A stretch of DNA of 64,000 bases from BJGO01 sp964640655. Lineage in GTDB: Bacteria; Bacteroidota; Bacteroidia; Chitinophagales; UBA10324. Position numbers and translations under genes: made by a program. A model generated the notes under the pieces. The model saw only the letters and a list, made by a program, of their open reading frames with translations, searched no databases and was not told the DNA's origin. This document shows positions 26,995-35,918 of the stretch, one piece after another; positions within the stretch are counted from its first letter, which is position 1; the number at the start of each line of letters is the position of its first letter. The stretch covers positions 104,061 to 168,060 of the forward strand of contig CAZXFT010000006.1 of the NCBI GenBank assembly GCA_964640655.1, written 5' to 3'.

Positions 26995-28117
26995 ATGTAT
27001 TCATATAAGCACGTAAACCGCCTTTCAACTGATACACATTGGTATAACCCTTATGCAGCTGAAGATAGTTTAATGCATCAGCACTGCGCTGCCCCACCTG
27101 ACAATAGACGATTACTTTTTTGTCGCGCGGTATTTCAAAAAAACGTGCGCGTAAATCGTTCAAAGGAATTGACAGACCACCAATATTTAAAAGTTCATGT
27201 TCGAAAACTTCTCTGACATCTACCAGCAGGAAAGGTTCATTGGATCGAGTAAGTTCTTTAAGTTCAGCAGGTGACATTTCACGAATACTCTGGGCATCAG
27301 CAGAGTTTACATGACAGAAATTTTCATAGTATATATCATCTTCGAGAGGTGCATTTTTTAATTTGGTTACGTCCTGTTCACTGCGCGAGTAACCAAATAC
27401 TTGTTGTTGATGATTCAACAAGTTATAAACTGCATACTGATTAATCAGTGCACTACCAATACCTGTAATGATTTTAATTGTTTCCAAAGCCATTAATGTT
27501 CCAATGAACCCAGCTACAGCACCCAAAACACCAATCTGATCGCAGGAAGGAGAATCGAAACTAGAAGGTGGCAATGGAAACAAACAACGATAAGTACCAC
27601 TGCGCTCCTTTTCGTTAATCGGTGCATTGAACACAGCAAGTTGACCCTGATACTGAAAGATGGAACCGGAGATAAATGTCTTATCTGTTTTAACACAGAT
27701 GTCATTAATTAAATATCGAGTGCTGAAATTATCACTGCAATCCATAATGATATCATACGGCATCAGCATATCAAAAGCATTGTCGGCAGTGAGTTTCTTT
27801 TCTATAGCTTCAACTTGTATATATGTATTTCTGATTTCAAGTTTGAGTTTTGCCAGCATAGCTTTAGACTTACCTACGTCCTGCATATTGTATAATACCT
27901 GCCGCTGCAGGTTGCTGATTTCAACTTGATCGTGATCTATTAATGCCAGTCTACCAACACCGGCAGAAGCCAAATACATAGCAGCCGGACAACCCAAACC
28001 TCCTGCACCAACTATGACTATTGAAGAATTCTTCAATTGAAGTTGTGCTTCCGCTCCGAAGTTATTCAACAACAATTGTCTGTTGTAATACTGTATTTCC
28101 TGCTCACTTAAACTCAT
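26993..28117 (-). CDS. MoeB/ThiF-family E1-like adenylyltransferase fused to a rhodanese domain
   Basis: This enzyme should adenylate the C-terminal glycine of a ubiquitin-like sulfur carrier, here most likely ThiS of the same operon. The nucleotide site IVIVGAGGLGCPAAMYLASA lies at about 33-52. The MoeB-like segment TYRCLFPLPP and ALETIKIITGIG follow. The C-terminal ~100 residues form a rhodanese domain with the active-site loop YCQVGQRS, which could carry the persulfide. This is the MOCS3/Uba4-like layout rather than a plain ThiF of about 250 residues. It is the last gene of the operon, 6 bases after thiH. A role in molybdopterin synthesis is an alternative, but no moa genes are near. Confidence 0.88.
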   Translation of the reverse strand: MSLSEQEIQYYNRQLLLNNFGAEAQLQLKNSSIVIVGAGGLGCPAAMYLASAGVGRLALIDHDQVEISNLQRQVLYNMQDVGKSKAMLAKLKLEIRNTYIQVEAIEKKLTADNAFDMLMPYDIIMDCSDNFSTRYLINDICVKTDKTFISGSIFQYQGQLAVFNAPINEKERSGTYRCLFPLPPSSFDSPSCDQIGVLGAVAGFIGTLMALETIKIITGIGSALINQYAVYNLLNHQQQVFGYSRSEQDVTKLKNAPLEDDIYYENFCHVNSADAQSIREMSPAELKELTRSNEPFLLVDVREVFEHELLNIGGLSIPLNDLRARFFEIPRDKKVIVYCQVGQRSADALNYLQLHKGYTNVYQLKGGLRAYMNT

Positions 28118-28123
28118 ATAACC

Positions 28124-29239
28124 TTAAGACAAACTAAACACATTTTCCCAATCCTTCCACACGGGCTGCAATCCTTTAGATTTTATAGCTTCTGCAACGA
28201 GTGCTGGACTTCTGGCATCGTCTATTTCAAACTGCTCCAGTTCCTCCTGAGATACGGCATATCCGCCGGGATTTGTTTTGGAACCCGCACTGACAGATGT
28301 AATGCCTAAGGAAAATAGTTGATCACGAAATGATGATTCTTCGCGAGTTGATAATGACAATTCCAAATCTTCATTGAAAATTCTGTAAGCACATATTAAC
28401 TGCAACAATTCCTTATTGGACATTTCAAACTTAGGTGGTTCCATACCAATTGCAGGTCTCAGGCGAGGGAAAGAAATGCTGAATTTGGTTTTCCAATATT
28501 TCTTTTGAAGGTAGTGCTGATGCAGCGCTGTAAAGAAAGAATCCACGCGCCAGTTTTCTAAACCGAGCAAAACTCCCAGCCCAATTTTGTGAATGTTTTT
28601 TTCACCAAGCCTTTCCGGTGTTTGAAGACGATAAATGAAGTTAGACTTCTTGCCTTTAGGATGATATTTTTTATAGTTAGCCTCATGATAGGTTTCCTGG
28701 TAAACCAACACGGAATAAACACCGGCTCTAATGAGCCTTTCATATTCATCCGCATCGAGAGGCTGTACTTCAATAGATATATTATTAAAATGAGGTTTGA
28801 CCAATTGAACTGCGTGTTCGAGATAATCTATACCAACAGTTTTATTGGCCTCACCTGTAACGAGTAATAGATGGTCAAAACCCATGGCCTTTACAATTTC
28901 AACTTCACGCAATATTTGTTCATCGCTTAATCGTATACGAGGCAACTGGTTGTCGTATCTGAAACCACAGTAGGTGCATATGTTCTGACATTCGTTAGAT
29001 AGATACATTGGAATGTACATCTGTAATGTATTCCCAAAACGTTTTCTGGTAAGCTGATAACTCAACTGAGCCATTTGGGGAAGAAATCTGGCTGCACGTT
29101 CTGATACAAGTGCTAAAAAATCTTCCGGTGTACCCTGCCCTGCTCTGTTTAATGAACGCTGTATGTCCGAATCGGTGACAGATTGTAGTTTCAATTCAAT
29201 CTGTTCCCATTTGTATTTATGAAAAAGTTCTTCAAACAT
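28124..29239 (-). CDS. thiH: 2-iminoacetate synthase ThiH (radical SAM)
   Basis: This radical SAM enzyme cleaves tyrosine to give dehydroglycine, used by ThiG to build the thiazole ring. The 371 residues include the cluster motif CQNICTYCG (C84, C88, C91), preceded by MYIPMYLSNE as in ThiH. The C-terminal region has SAGSKTNPGGY. The start lies 5 bases after thiG. The use of thiH rather than the glycine oxidase thiO fits an organism that can live with little oxygen. Confidence 0.96.
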   Translation of the reverse strand: MFEELFHKYKWEQIELKLQSVTDSDIQRSLNRAGQGTPEDFLALVSERAARFLPQMAQLSYQLTRKRFGNTLQMYIPMYLSNECQNICTYCGFRYDNQLPRIRLSDEQILREVEIVKAMGFDHLLLVTGEANKTVGIDYLEHAVQLVKPHFNNISIEVQPLDADEYERLIRAGVYSVLVYQETYHEANYKKYHPKGKKSNFIYRLQTPERLGEKNIHKIGLGVLLGLENWRVDSFFTALHQHYLQKKYWKTKFSISFPRLRPAIGMEPPKFEMSNKELLQLICAYRIFNEDLELSLSTREESSFRDQLFSLGITSVSAGSKTNPGGYAVSQEELEQFEIDDARSPALVAEAIKSKGLQPVWKDWENVFSLS

Positions 29240-29244
29240 ATTAA

Positions 29245-30033
29245 TTACAGACTACTGATAAACTCTGTGAATGGACTTGAAGCGTGCGCTGTTTCAGAAA
29301 CAAAAACACCATCTGTTTCAAAAGCTGTACGACCAGCTTCAACTGCCAGCCTGAAAGCATGTGCAACACGAACAGGCTCTGATGCAACAGCAATAGCAGT
29401 ATTAACCAGTACCGCATCAGCACCAAGTTCCATTGCTTCTGCCGCCTGCGAAGGTTTTCCAATACCGGCATCAACAATAACAGGAACATTACTTTGCGAA
29501 ATAATAATCTTCAACATAGCTTTTGTTTCCAAACCTCTGTTAGATCCTATTGGCGCACCAAGCGGCATAACAGCAGATGTACCTGCATCTTCAAGTCGTT
29601 TACATAATACAGGGTCAGCGTGTATGTAAGGTAAAATAATGAAGCCGCGTTTAGCTAATTCCTCTGTTGCCTTCAGTGTCTCGATTGGGTCGGGTAATAA
29701 ATATTTAGGATCGGGATGAATCTCTAACTTCAGCCAATTGGTTTCAAATGCTTCACGACACAATTCGGCACATAGAATTGCTTCTTCTGCATTACGCGCT
29801 CCACTGGTGTTAGGTAATAATTTCACACCCAGCTTTTTTACAGCATGTAGTATGTCCTCATCGGCATGTAATTGATCTACACGTTTCAATGCAATGGTTA
29901 CCATTTCTGTTTCCGATGCTGCGATGCTTGTGCACATCAATTGATTGGATGCAAATTTTCCGGTGCCCAAAAACAATCGAGACTGAAATGTAAATTCTGC
30001 TATTTTTAAGCTATTGTTACCTGTAATTTTCAT
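29245..30033 (-). CDS. thiG: Thiazole synthase ThiG
   Basis: This enzyme assembles the thiazole phosphate of thiamine from deoxyxylulose phosphate, dehydroglycine and ThiS thiocarboxylate. It has 262 residues. The Schiff-base lysine is probably K102 in NWLKLEIHPD, and the phosphate-binding stretches MPLGAPIGSNRGL and VIVDAGIGKPSQAAEAMELG are typical. It overlaps thiE by four bases (ATGA) and precedes thiH. Confidence 0.96.
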   Translation of the reverse strand: MKITGNNSLKIAEFTFQSRLFLGTGKFASNQLMCTSIAASETEMVTIALKRVDQLHADEDILHAVKKLGVKLLPNTSGARNAEEAILCAELCREAFETNWLKLEIHPDPKYLLPDPIETLKATEELAKRGFIILPYIHADPVLCKRLEDAGTSAVMPLGAPIGSNRGLETKAMLKIIISQSNVPVIVDAGIGKPSQAAEAMELGADAVLVNTAIAVASEPVRVAHAFRLAVEAGRTAFETDGVFVSETAHASSPFTEFISSL

Positions 30034-30668
30034 GCTGTTGGTGATTTTGTAAATTGATAAATCATTTTTACGAGTGGTGCTGTGTTCCCCTTCGCTAATG
30101 CTTTAGTAATGGCAGATGATACAGCTATGTTGTATAATCCTAATTTTTTTAGTGTTTCTAAATCATCAAAATCGATTCCGCCTATGGCTACCAGAGGAAT
30201 CGTTAAACTGAAATGTCTGTATTGTTCGATAATTTTCTTTAAACCTTCGGTTCCTAAAACCGGATTTAGTTTTTCTCGCGTGCTTGTGAATTTATATGGT
30301 CCGATGCCGGCATAGTCCGCAAAGTTATTTTGAGCAAAGATGATGTCTTGAATAGTGTTGCACGAATAACCAACAATCTTCTCGGGCAGCAATCGGCGAC
30401 ACAAAAAAAGTGCAGCATCCTCTTTTCCAACATGAACTCCGTCTGCATTGGATTTTGTAGCTACTTCAAGGTTGTCGTTAACAATAAAAGTCGTTTTGTA
30501 TTTCGTCGTAATCTCTCTTATTTCTCTGGCTGTATCTATCCATTCTTTAAGTTCGGTATTCTTAGTACGGTATTGAATCCATCTGAAACCCGCTTTGCAT
30601 GCGTCTTTCACTTGCTGTGTGTGCGGGTACTCTGCAATGTCGGCTGTTAAAAATTGAATGGGAAACAT
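30030..30668 (-). CDS. thiE: Thiamine phosphate synthase ThiE
   Basis: This TIM-barrel enzyme couples HMP diphosphate to thiazole phosphate. The 212 residues carry the ThiE series WIQYRTKN, FIVNDNLEVA, DGVHVGKED and IPLVAIGGI. The usual QLREK is QYRTK here. The STREK-like loop FTSTREKLNPVLG is present. Of the two ThiE-like genes in the operon this one keeps the catalytic features, so it is likely the true synthase. Confidence 0.9.
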   Translation of the reverse strand: MFPIQFLTADIAEYPHTQQVKDACKAGFRWIQYRTKNTELKEWIDTAREIREITTKYKTTFIVNDNLEVATKSNADGVHVGKEDAALFLCRRLLPEKIVGYSCNTIQDIIFAQNNFADYAGIGPYKFTSTREKLNPVLGTEGLKKIIEQYRHFSLTIPLVAIGGIDFDDLETLKKLGLYNIAVSSAITKALAKGNTAPLVKMIYQFTKSPTA

Positions 30669-30680
30669 GTGCAGTATACT

Positions 30681-31436
30681 TTATGTAGTTGAAGGGTGAT
30701 GCAAATGGTGTAACACGTTTTCTATATAATTCTCTAATGCCTTTTTTGAAATTTTATACGCCTCTTGCAAATCTTTTCCTTTTGCCATGCCTGCCATAAT
30801 GCCCGAAGCCAACCGGCAACCCGTTCCTCTAATGTTATGATGCTCTGCTTTAAGAGGGCTATTATGAATATGTTGATGACCATCAAAGAACATATGGTCT
30901 GTAACAGCGGTTTCATTTTGCACAATGGCCTTTAGTAAAAGATTGGTATTAGCTGTTATGAAATCAATTGCTGATTTGTCTGACAGCCCATTGCAAAGAA
31001 TTTCAAATTCTTTTTTATTGGGGGTAATGAGATAAAATCTTTGAAAAAAAGATTCTACATCGCGGAGTCTCCATTTATAAAATGAAAAACCACTGCTGCT
31101 GCTTCCAACAGTATCCCAGATAATCTTGACTTCGTGGTTTGCCTGGAAAAGCAGTTCTGTCAATGCAAATAACACTGCTGGATTTTCAATCAATCCAATT
31201 TTCACAAAGTCAATTTTATAATCTTTCAAGATTAGTCTTAGCTGTTCTTTCATCCACTCCGCATTCATCCAGTTCACAGCATAAAAGTGCCGGTTGTTCT
31301 GAATAGTGTCGGCACTAAGGACTGTATGAGGCGATACACCCATATTCAGGCAGGTTTCGTAGTCGGCTAAAATGCCTGCACCACCTGTTGGGTCAAAACC
31401 CCCAATCAACAAACAGCCAGATTCAAATCCTTGCAT
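30681..31436 (-). CDS. thiD: Hydroxymethylpyrimidine (phosphate) kinase ThiD
   Basis: This kinase phosphorylates HMP and HMP phosphate for thiamine synthesis. In 251 residues the N-terminal LLIGGFDPTGGAGILADYET corresponds to the usual AGSDPSGGAGIQAD, and FVKIGLI and the C-terminal HHNIRGTGCRLASGI (anion hole and catalytic region) fit ThiD. The protein is somewhat divergent (TGC usually followed by T-S-A). Its start lies 31 bases inside the upstream TenI-like gene. Confidence 0.9.
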   Translation of the reverse strand: MQGFESGCLLIGGFDPTGGAGILADYETCLNMGVSPHTVLSADTIQNNRHFYAVNWMNAEWMKEQLRLILKDYKIDFVKIGLIENPAVLFALTELLFQANHEVKIIWDTVGSSSSGFSFYKWRLRDVESFFQRFYLITPNKKEFEILCNGLSDKSAIDFITANTNLLLKAIVQNETAVTDHMFFDGHQHIHNSPLKAEHHNIRGTGCRLASGIMAGMAKGKDLQEAYKISKKALENYIENVLHHLHHPSTT

Positions 31437-32062
31437 TTGTCCAATACTTTTTTGAATTCAGCAATCGGGTCGTTTCCTTGCCAGATAATACCCAGCAATC
31501 CAAAACCGGCAAAGCCATAGTCTTTTACTTCAGCAACTTTGTCGGCAGTAACACCTCCAAGCGCAATAACTTTATATTTGGTTTTTTGTAAAGCTGCACG
31601 CAGAGAGGTTTCGTTGAAGGTGCTCTTGTGTCCAAGCTTAGAAATGCTTTCAAAAATGGGATTTAAAAAAACATAGCGATAACGCGGGTGAAAGTGCTTC
31701 AAACTGTGTATGACATGAAATGAAGTGCTTATCTGTAAATCCGGTCTTCGATATTGCAAATACTTTAGCATAAACCAGGTATAGAACTTATTATTCTTCC
31801 TGTGACGTTCGGTGAGGTGTATTCCTTTTATTTTAAACTGCGCAGCAAGTTCGTGGTGTGTGTGAATGATAATTCGGTCCATATATTTTGGATCGAACTT
31901 GTTGAGATAGCTTCTCAGTTTTTCAGTGGAATATTTTGGCTTACGAACATGATATTGACTTAAACCTAACCTAAACATTTCCATAACCAGCCCATGTTCT
32001 TCAGGGTAATCTTTTTCAGGGCTGACCAAAATGACTCTTAATGGTTTATCTGCAGGCAACAT
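31406..32062 (-). CDS. TenI/ThiE-like protein, probable thiazole tautomerase
   Basis: This 218-residue TIM-barrel protein is related to ThiE but lacks its catalytic motifs: there is no VNDR-like segment and no STREK-like loop. It retains LGLSQYHVRKPKYS, KGIHLTERHR, FLNPIFESISKLGHKS and KVIALGGV. TenI proteins of this type aromatise the thiazole product in some bacteria, and the position between thiC and thiD supports a thiamine role. It ends 31 bases inside thiD. The TenI assignment is inference from motif loss and context. Confidence 0.78.
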   Translation of the reverse strand: MLPADKPLRVILVSPEKDYPEEHGLVMEMFRLGLSQYHVRKPKYSTEKLRSYLNKFDPKYMDRIIIHTHHELAAQFKIKGIHLTERHRKNNKFYTWFMLKYLQYRRPDLQISTSFHVIHSLKHFHPRYRYVFLNPIFESISKLGHKSTFNETSLRAALQKTKYKVIALGGVTADKVAEVKDYGFAGFGLLGIIWQGNDPIAEFKKVLDKCKDLNLAVC

Positions 32063-32082
32063 TGATATATAATTTGGGGTGA

Positions 32083-33960
32083 TTATTGTTTGATATATAG
32101 TTGATTTCCATGTTCTTTAAACTCTTCCGACATCTCGTTCATACCCATAACAACTGCATCTTCACCGCTAACCTGATGCTTGGCAGCGTATTCGCGCACT
32201 TCCTGAGTAATTTTCATTGAACAAAATTTGGGGCCGCACATAGAACAGAAATGCGCCACCTTGGCATTTTCAGAAGGCAGTGTTTCATCATGGAACTCGC
32301 GAGCTGTATCGGGATCAAGAGAAAGGTTGAACTGATCCTGCCAGCGAAACTCAAAGCGTGCCTTGCTTAATAAGTTATCACGCCATTGCGCTCCTGGATG
32401 ACCTTTTGCCAAATCGGCAGCGTGCGCGGCAATCTTATAAGTAATCACACCGTCTTTAACATCTTTCTTGTTGGGTAAACCAAGATGTTCTTTTGGAGTA
32501 ACATAACACAACATCGCCGTACCATACCAGCCAATCATAGCAGCGCCAATAGCTGAAGTGATATGGTCGTAACCGGGTGCTATATCTGTAGTTAATGGTC
32601 CAAGAGTATAAAACGGTGCTTCGTGGCAGATTCTCAATTGCTTGTCCATATTTTCTTTGATTAACTGCATAGGAACATGTCCAGGCCCTTCAATCATCAC
32701 TTGCACATCGTGCTTCCAGGCAATCTTAGTTAACTCTCCCAGTGTTTCCAACTCTGCAAACTGCGCGGCATCATTAGCATCGGCAATAGAGCCGGGACGC
32801 AAGCCATCTCCTAAGGAGAAAGCAACATCATATGCTTTCATGATTTCACATATTTCTTCAAAGTGTGTGTACAGGAAATTTTCCTTATGATGTGATAAAC
32901 ACCACTTAGCCAAAATGCTACCACCACGAGAAACGATACCAGTTACACGTTTTGCAGTTAACGGGATGTATCGCAACAACACTCCCGCGTGTATGGTGAA
33001 GTAGTCCACACCTTGCTCTGCCTGTTCTATGAGTGTATCTCTATAAATTTCCCAGGTTAAATCCTCTGCAACACCTCCCACTTTTTCCAATGCCTGATAG
33101 ATGGGTACAGTTCCAACGGGAACAGGAGAGTTGCGAATAATCCACTCGCGCGTTTCGTGAATATTTTTTCCGGTACTCAAATCCATAATGGTATCTGCAC
33201 CCCATCGTGTAGCCCACACCATTTTTTCAACTTCTTCTTCTATACTTGATGTTATGGCACTGTTGCCAATATTGGCATTGATCTTAACTAAAAAGTTACG
33301 GCCTATTATCATCGGTTCACTTTCAGGATGATTGATATTATTAGGTATTATGGCTCTACCCATTGCAATTTCATCACGAACAAATTCCGGTGTAATCATT
33401 TTAGGAATGGATGCGCCAAATGAATTACCACTATGTTGAACCAACAGTTCACGCTCCTTGGCACTCAACGACTCAATCAATTGGTTTTCGCGAATGGCTA
33501 TATATTCCATCTCCGGAGTGATGATGCCTTTACGTGCATAATGCATCTGCGAAACATTTGAACCAGACTTTGCTTTATACACTTTCCGCTCGCCTCTAAA
33601 CTGAATGTTGTTGAGCTTTTCATCGGCAGCTCGCTCACGTGTGTATGCTGATCCGGGTTGTTGAACTTCTTGCACATCATTTCGCTCCTGTATCCAGATC
33701 TGGCGAAGCTTAGACAAGCCTTTATATACATCAATGGAACAGTTCGGGTCTGTATAGGGCCCGCTGGTGTCATATACAAATGCTTTGTAACAACGCTCTT
33801 CTGCTTTGCCGTTTTGATGAATGTATTTGTCTTCAGTTTCAATTTCGCGCATGGCAACTTTGATCTTGTGAAGTTTTCCATCTACATAAATCTTTTTCGA
33901 TTTAGGAAAAGGCCCTCTTGAAATGATTTGATTGTCGGGTGTTTTGTTTGCGTTTTTCAT
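32083..33960 (-). CDS. thiC: Phosphomethylpyrimidine synthase ThiC
   Basis: This non-canonical radical SAM enzyme rearranges aminoimidazole ribotide to HMP phosphate. Of 625 residues, the C-terminal cluster motif is CSMCGPKFC (C572, C575, C580). The core contains EGPGHVPMQLIKENMDKQL and LTTDIAPGYDHITSAIGAAM. The N-terminal domain PFPKSKKIYVDGKLHKIKV is the usual ThiC leader domain. It is the second gene of the operon, 15 bases after thiS. Confidence 0.98.
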   Translation of the reverse strand: MKNANKTPDNQIISRGPFPKSKKIYVDGKLHKIKVAMREIETEDKYIHQNGKAEERCYKAFVYDTSGPYTDPNCSIDVYKGLSKLRQIWIQERNDVQEVQQPGSAYTRERAADEKLNNIQFRGERKVYKAKSGSNVSQMHYARKGIITPEMEYIAIRENQLIESLSAKERELLVQHSGNSFGASIPKMITPEFVRDEIAMGRAIIPNNINHPESEPMIIGRNFLVKINANIGNSAITSSIEEEVEKMVWATRWGADTIMDLSTGKNIHETREWIIRNSPVPVGTVPIYQALEKVGGVAEDLTWEIYRDTLIEQAEQGVDYFTIHAGVLLRYIPLTAKRVTGIVSRGGSILAKWCLSHHKENFLYTHFEEICEIMKAYDVAFSLGDGLRPGSIADANDAAQFAELETLGELTKIAWKHDVQVMIEGPGHVPMQLIKENMDKQLRICHEAPFYTLGPLTTDIAPGYDHITSAIGAAMIGWYGTAMLCYVTPKEHLGLPNKKDVKDGVITYKIAAHAADLAKGHPGAQWRDNLLSKARFEFRWQDQFNLSLDPDTAREFHDETLPSENAKVAHFCSMCGPKFCSMKITQEVREYAAKHQVSGEDAVVMGMNEMSEEFKEHGNQLYIKQ

Positions 33961-33975
33961 ATTTTATAATTTTTT

Positions 33976-34179
33976 TCATCCGCCTTGTGCAGCGGTAAAT
34001 ACAACTACAACCTGATTATACTGCAACTGACAGTGAGGCCATTGTGAACGTGGTACAACCTGATTGTTCACAGCTACGGCTATACCCTGTTTATCGCTCA
34101 GGTTTTGTCGAACCAATAATTGCAACAATGTACAGTTGCTGTCCACTTCGGTAGGTTGATTGTTAAATGTAATCTGCAT
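33976..34179 (-). CDS. thiS: Sulfur carrier protein ThiS
   Basis: This small ubiquitin-like protein donates sulfur to thiazole synthesis through a C-terminal thiocarboxylate. From the ATG at 34179 it has 67 residues and ends FTAAQGG with the required Gly-Gly. The segment AVAVNNQVVPRSQW is typical of ThiS. The frame is open 39 bases further up, but that extension lies between the riboswitch and the gene and does not fit the family, so the shorter start was chosen. Confidence 0.93.
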   Translation of the reverse strand: MQITFNNQPTEVDSNCTLLQLLVRQNLSDKQGIAVAVNNQVVPRSQWPHCQLQYNQVVVVFTAAQGG

Positions 34180-34228
34180 GTTGAAGAATAAATACCGCTT
34201 CAGATGTGTGCGTAACAAGATACTGTCA

Positions 34229-34299
34229 CTTTTCCCTTCGACGGCATTACCCGCATCAAGTATTCAGGGTATTATCTCAGCCAGCAAGGCACCCCTAAA
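34229..34299 (-). promoter_or_regulatory. TPP riboswitch (THI element)
   Basis: The minus strand carries the conserved THI elements in order: GGGGTGCC (34289-34296), GGCTGAGA then ATACCC (34267-34282), TGATGCGGGTAATGCC (34243-34258) and AAGGGA (about 34232-34237). It ends about 50 bases before thiS. No intrinsic terminator is visible between it and thiS, so translational control is more likely than transcriptional control. It should repress the eight-gene thi operon when thiamine pyrophosphate is abundant. Confidence 0.95.
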
Positions 34300-34348
34300 G
34301 CGCTACTAAAATACAAAGCATCATGCAAATGGTATAGTTTGAGAAAAA

Positions 34349-35842
34349 CTATTGCATCAATAATAATTCGTCGGCTATCTCGCGGTCATTCTTTAAGCGG
34401 GGCAATTTATTTTGTCCTCCTAATTTACCTTTCGACTTCATAAAATCTATGAATGCATTATTTCTTATAGATACAATTTTCAAAGGCTCTAAAATCTTTC
34501 CTTCTATTAAATCAGCATAATAAATATTCTTCTCGCGCATACGTTCATCGAGGTACAATCGGAATGAATCCATATCGGCAGGCTGCTTTTCAAATTCAAT
34601 AAACCACTCGTGATGTGGCAACCCATGATCATTTTGTACTCGCGGAGCCACAGTATATTCCACCACTTTCGCATCATATTTTTCACAGGATTCAGCCAAC
34701 GCGGCATCCACTTCTTCTGAAATTACGTGCTCGCCAAAAGCTGATATATAATGTTTGATTCGACCTGTAACCACTATACGGAAAGGTTTTAAACTAACAA
34801 ACTTCACTGTATCACCAATCACGTAGCTCCACAAGCCCGCATAACTACTGAGCACAATTGCATATTGTTTATCCAATTCCACATCACGTAGAGTTAATCT
34901 AGTTGGGTTGTTGCTGTGTATTTCATTTACCGGTACAAACTCAAAAAATATTCCTGAATCAACATTTAAAAGCAGTCCCTCATTCTGAATGGTATCCTGA
35001 TAGGCAATAAATCCTTCTGAGGCAGGATAAGTTTCTATGCTATCTATCTGTTCACCAATGGTATCAAACAAATGTTTTTTATAGGGTTGAAAGTTGACAC
35101 CTCCGTATACGAGCAACTGCAGATTCGGGAACACTTCCTTAATGGTTTTCTTTCCGGTCTTTTTAAGCAATCTGTCAAAATACATTTGCACCCAAGGTGG
35201 AATGCCGCTCACCAAGGTCAAATTACGCTTATAGGTTTCTTCAACTATGGCATCAACTTTTGTTTCCCAATCCTCGATACAGTTAGTTTTGTATGAAGGA
35301 AGTTGATTGCCCCGTAAATAAGTAGGAACGTGATGGTTCACAATACCAGACAAACGACCCGTATGTATTCCATTTACTTGTTCCATATCCGGACTACCGG
35401 AAAGAAATATCATATTGCCGCTTACAAAATCACTATTTCCTTTATTGGTAATGTATAGCAACAGCGCATTGCGAGCAGAGTTGATATGATTGGGGATGGA
35501 TTCTTTTGTTATAGGTATATACTTGACACCTGAGGTAGTGCCGCTTGATTTGGCAAAATAAACAGGCTTACCCGGCCACAATATATTTTGCTCTCCCTGT
35601 TTTATAAGTTTAATGTATGGCGACAGTTGCTCGTAATCACGCAGTGGCGCTTGGTTACAATACTGCTTATGTGAAGTAATGTCTTTGAACCCGTGTTCTT
35701 CACCAAATTTTGTTTTTCTGGCTTTCAGCAAAAGTTTATGAAACAAAAACTCCTGGGCACGTAAGGCATCGTTAGTCCACTTATGAATGTCTTTTACAAT
35801 GTAACCGGCATATGGCTTTGCCAAAAAGGATTTGAAACTCAC
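34349..35842 (-). CDS. GH3 auxin-responsive promoter family protein (acyl-adenylating fold)
   Basis: This 497-residue protein belongs to the GH3 family of acyl-acid amido synthetases in the ANL adenylating superfamily. The ATP loop KSSGTTSGVKYIPIT is at about 98-112, and IETYPASEGFIAYQD and SYVIGDTVKFVSL match later family motifs. Plant relatives join hormones to amino acids; the bacterial substrate is unknown. It lies between the thi operon leader and the DUF2061 gene with its own gap on each side. Confidence 0.9.
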   Translation of the reverse strand: MSFKSFLAKPYAGYIVKDIHKWTNDALRAQEFLFHKLLLKARKTKFGEEHGFKDITSHKQYCNQAPLRDYEQLSPYIKLIKQGEQNILWPGKPVYFAKSSGTTSGVKYIPITKESIPNHINSARNALLLYITNKGNSDFVSGNMIFLSGSPDMEQVNGIHTGRLSGIVNHHVPTYLRGNQLPSYKTNCIEDWETKVDAIVEETYKRNLTLVSGIPPWVQMYFDRLLKKTGKKTIKEVFPNLQLLVYGGVNFQPYKKHLFDTIGEQIDSIETYPASEGFIAYQDTIQNEGLLLNVDSGIFFEFVPVNEIHSNNPTRLTLRDVELDKQYAIVLSSYAGLWSYVIGDTVKFVSLKPFRIVVTGRIKHYISAFGEHVISEEVDAALAESCEKYDAKVVEYTVAPRVQNDHGLPHHEWFIEFEKQPADMDSFRLYLDERMREKNIYYADLIEGKILEPLKIVSIRNNAFIDFMKSKGKLGGQNKLPRLKNDREIADELLLMQ

Positions 35843-35918
35843 GATAAATTAACGAAGTGCTAATATCACTATTTCAAAGTTTATGTGAGTTAAGATTCGC
35901 TTAAGATTTTGAATGGAA

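Noticed and set aside
34180..34218. N-terminal extension of ThiS
   Set aside because: It lies in the riboswitch-to-gene spacer, and ThiS proteins start directly at the MQITF-like strand.
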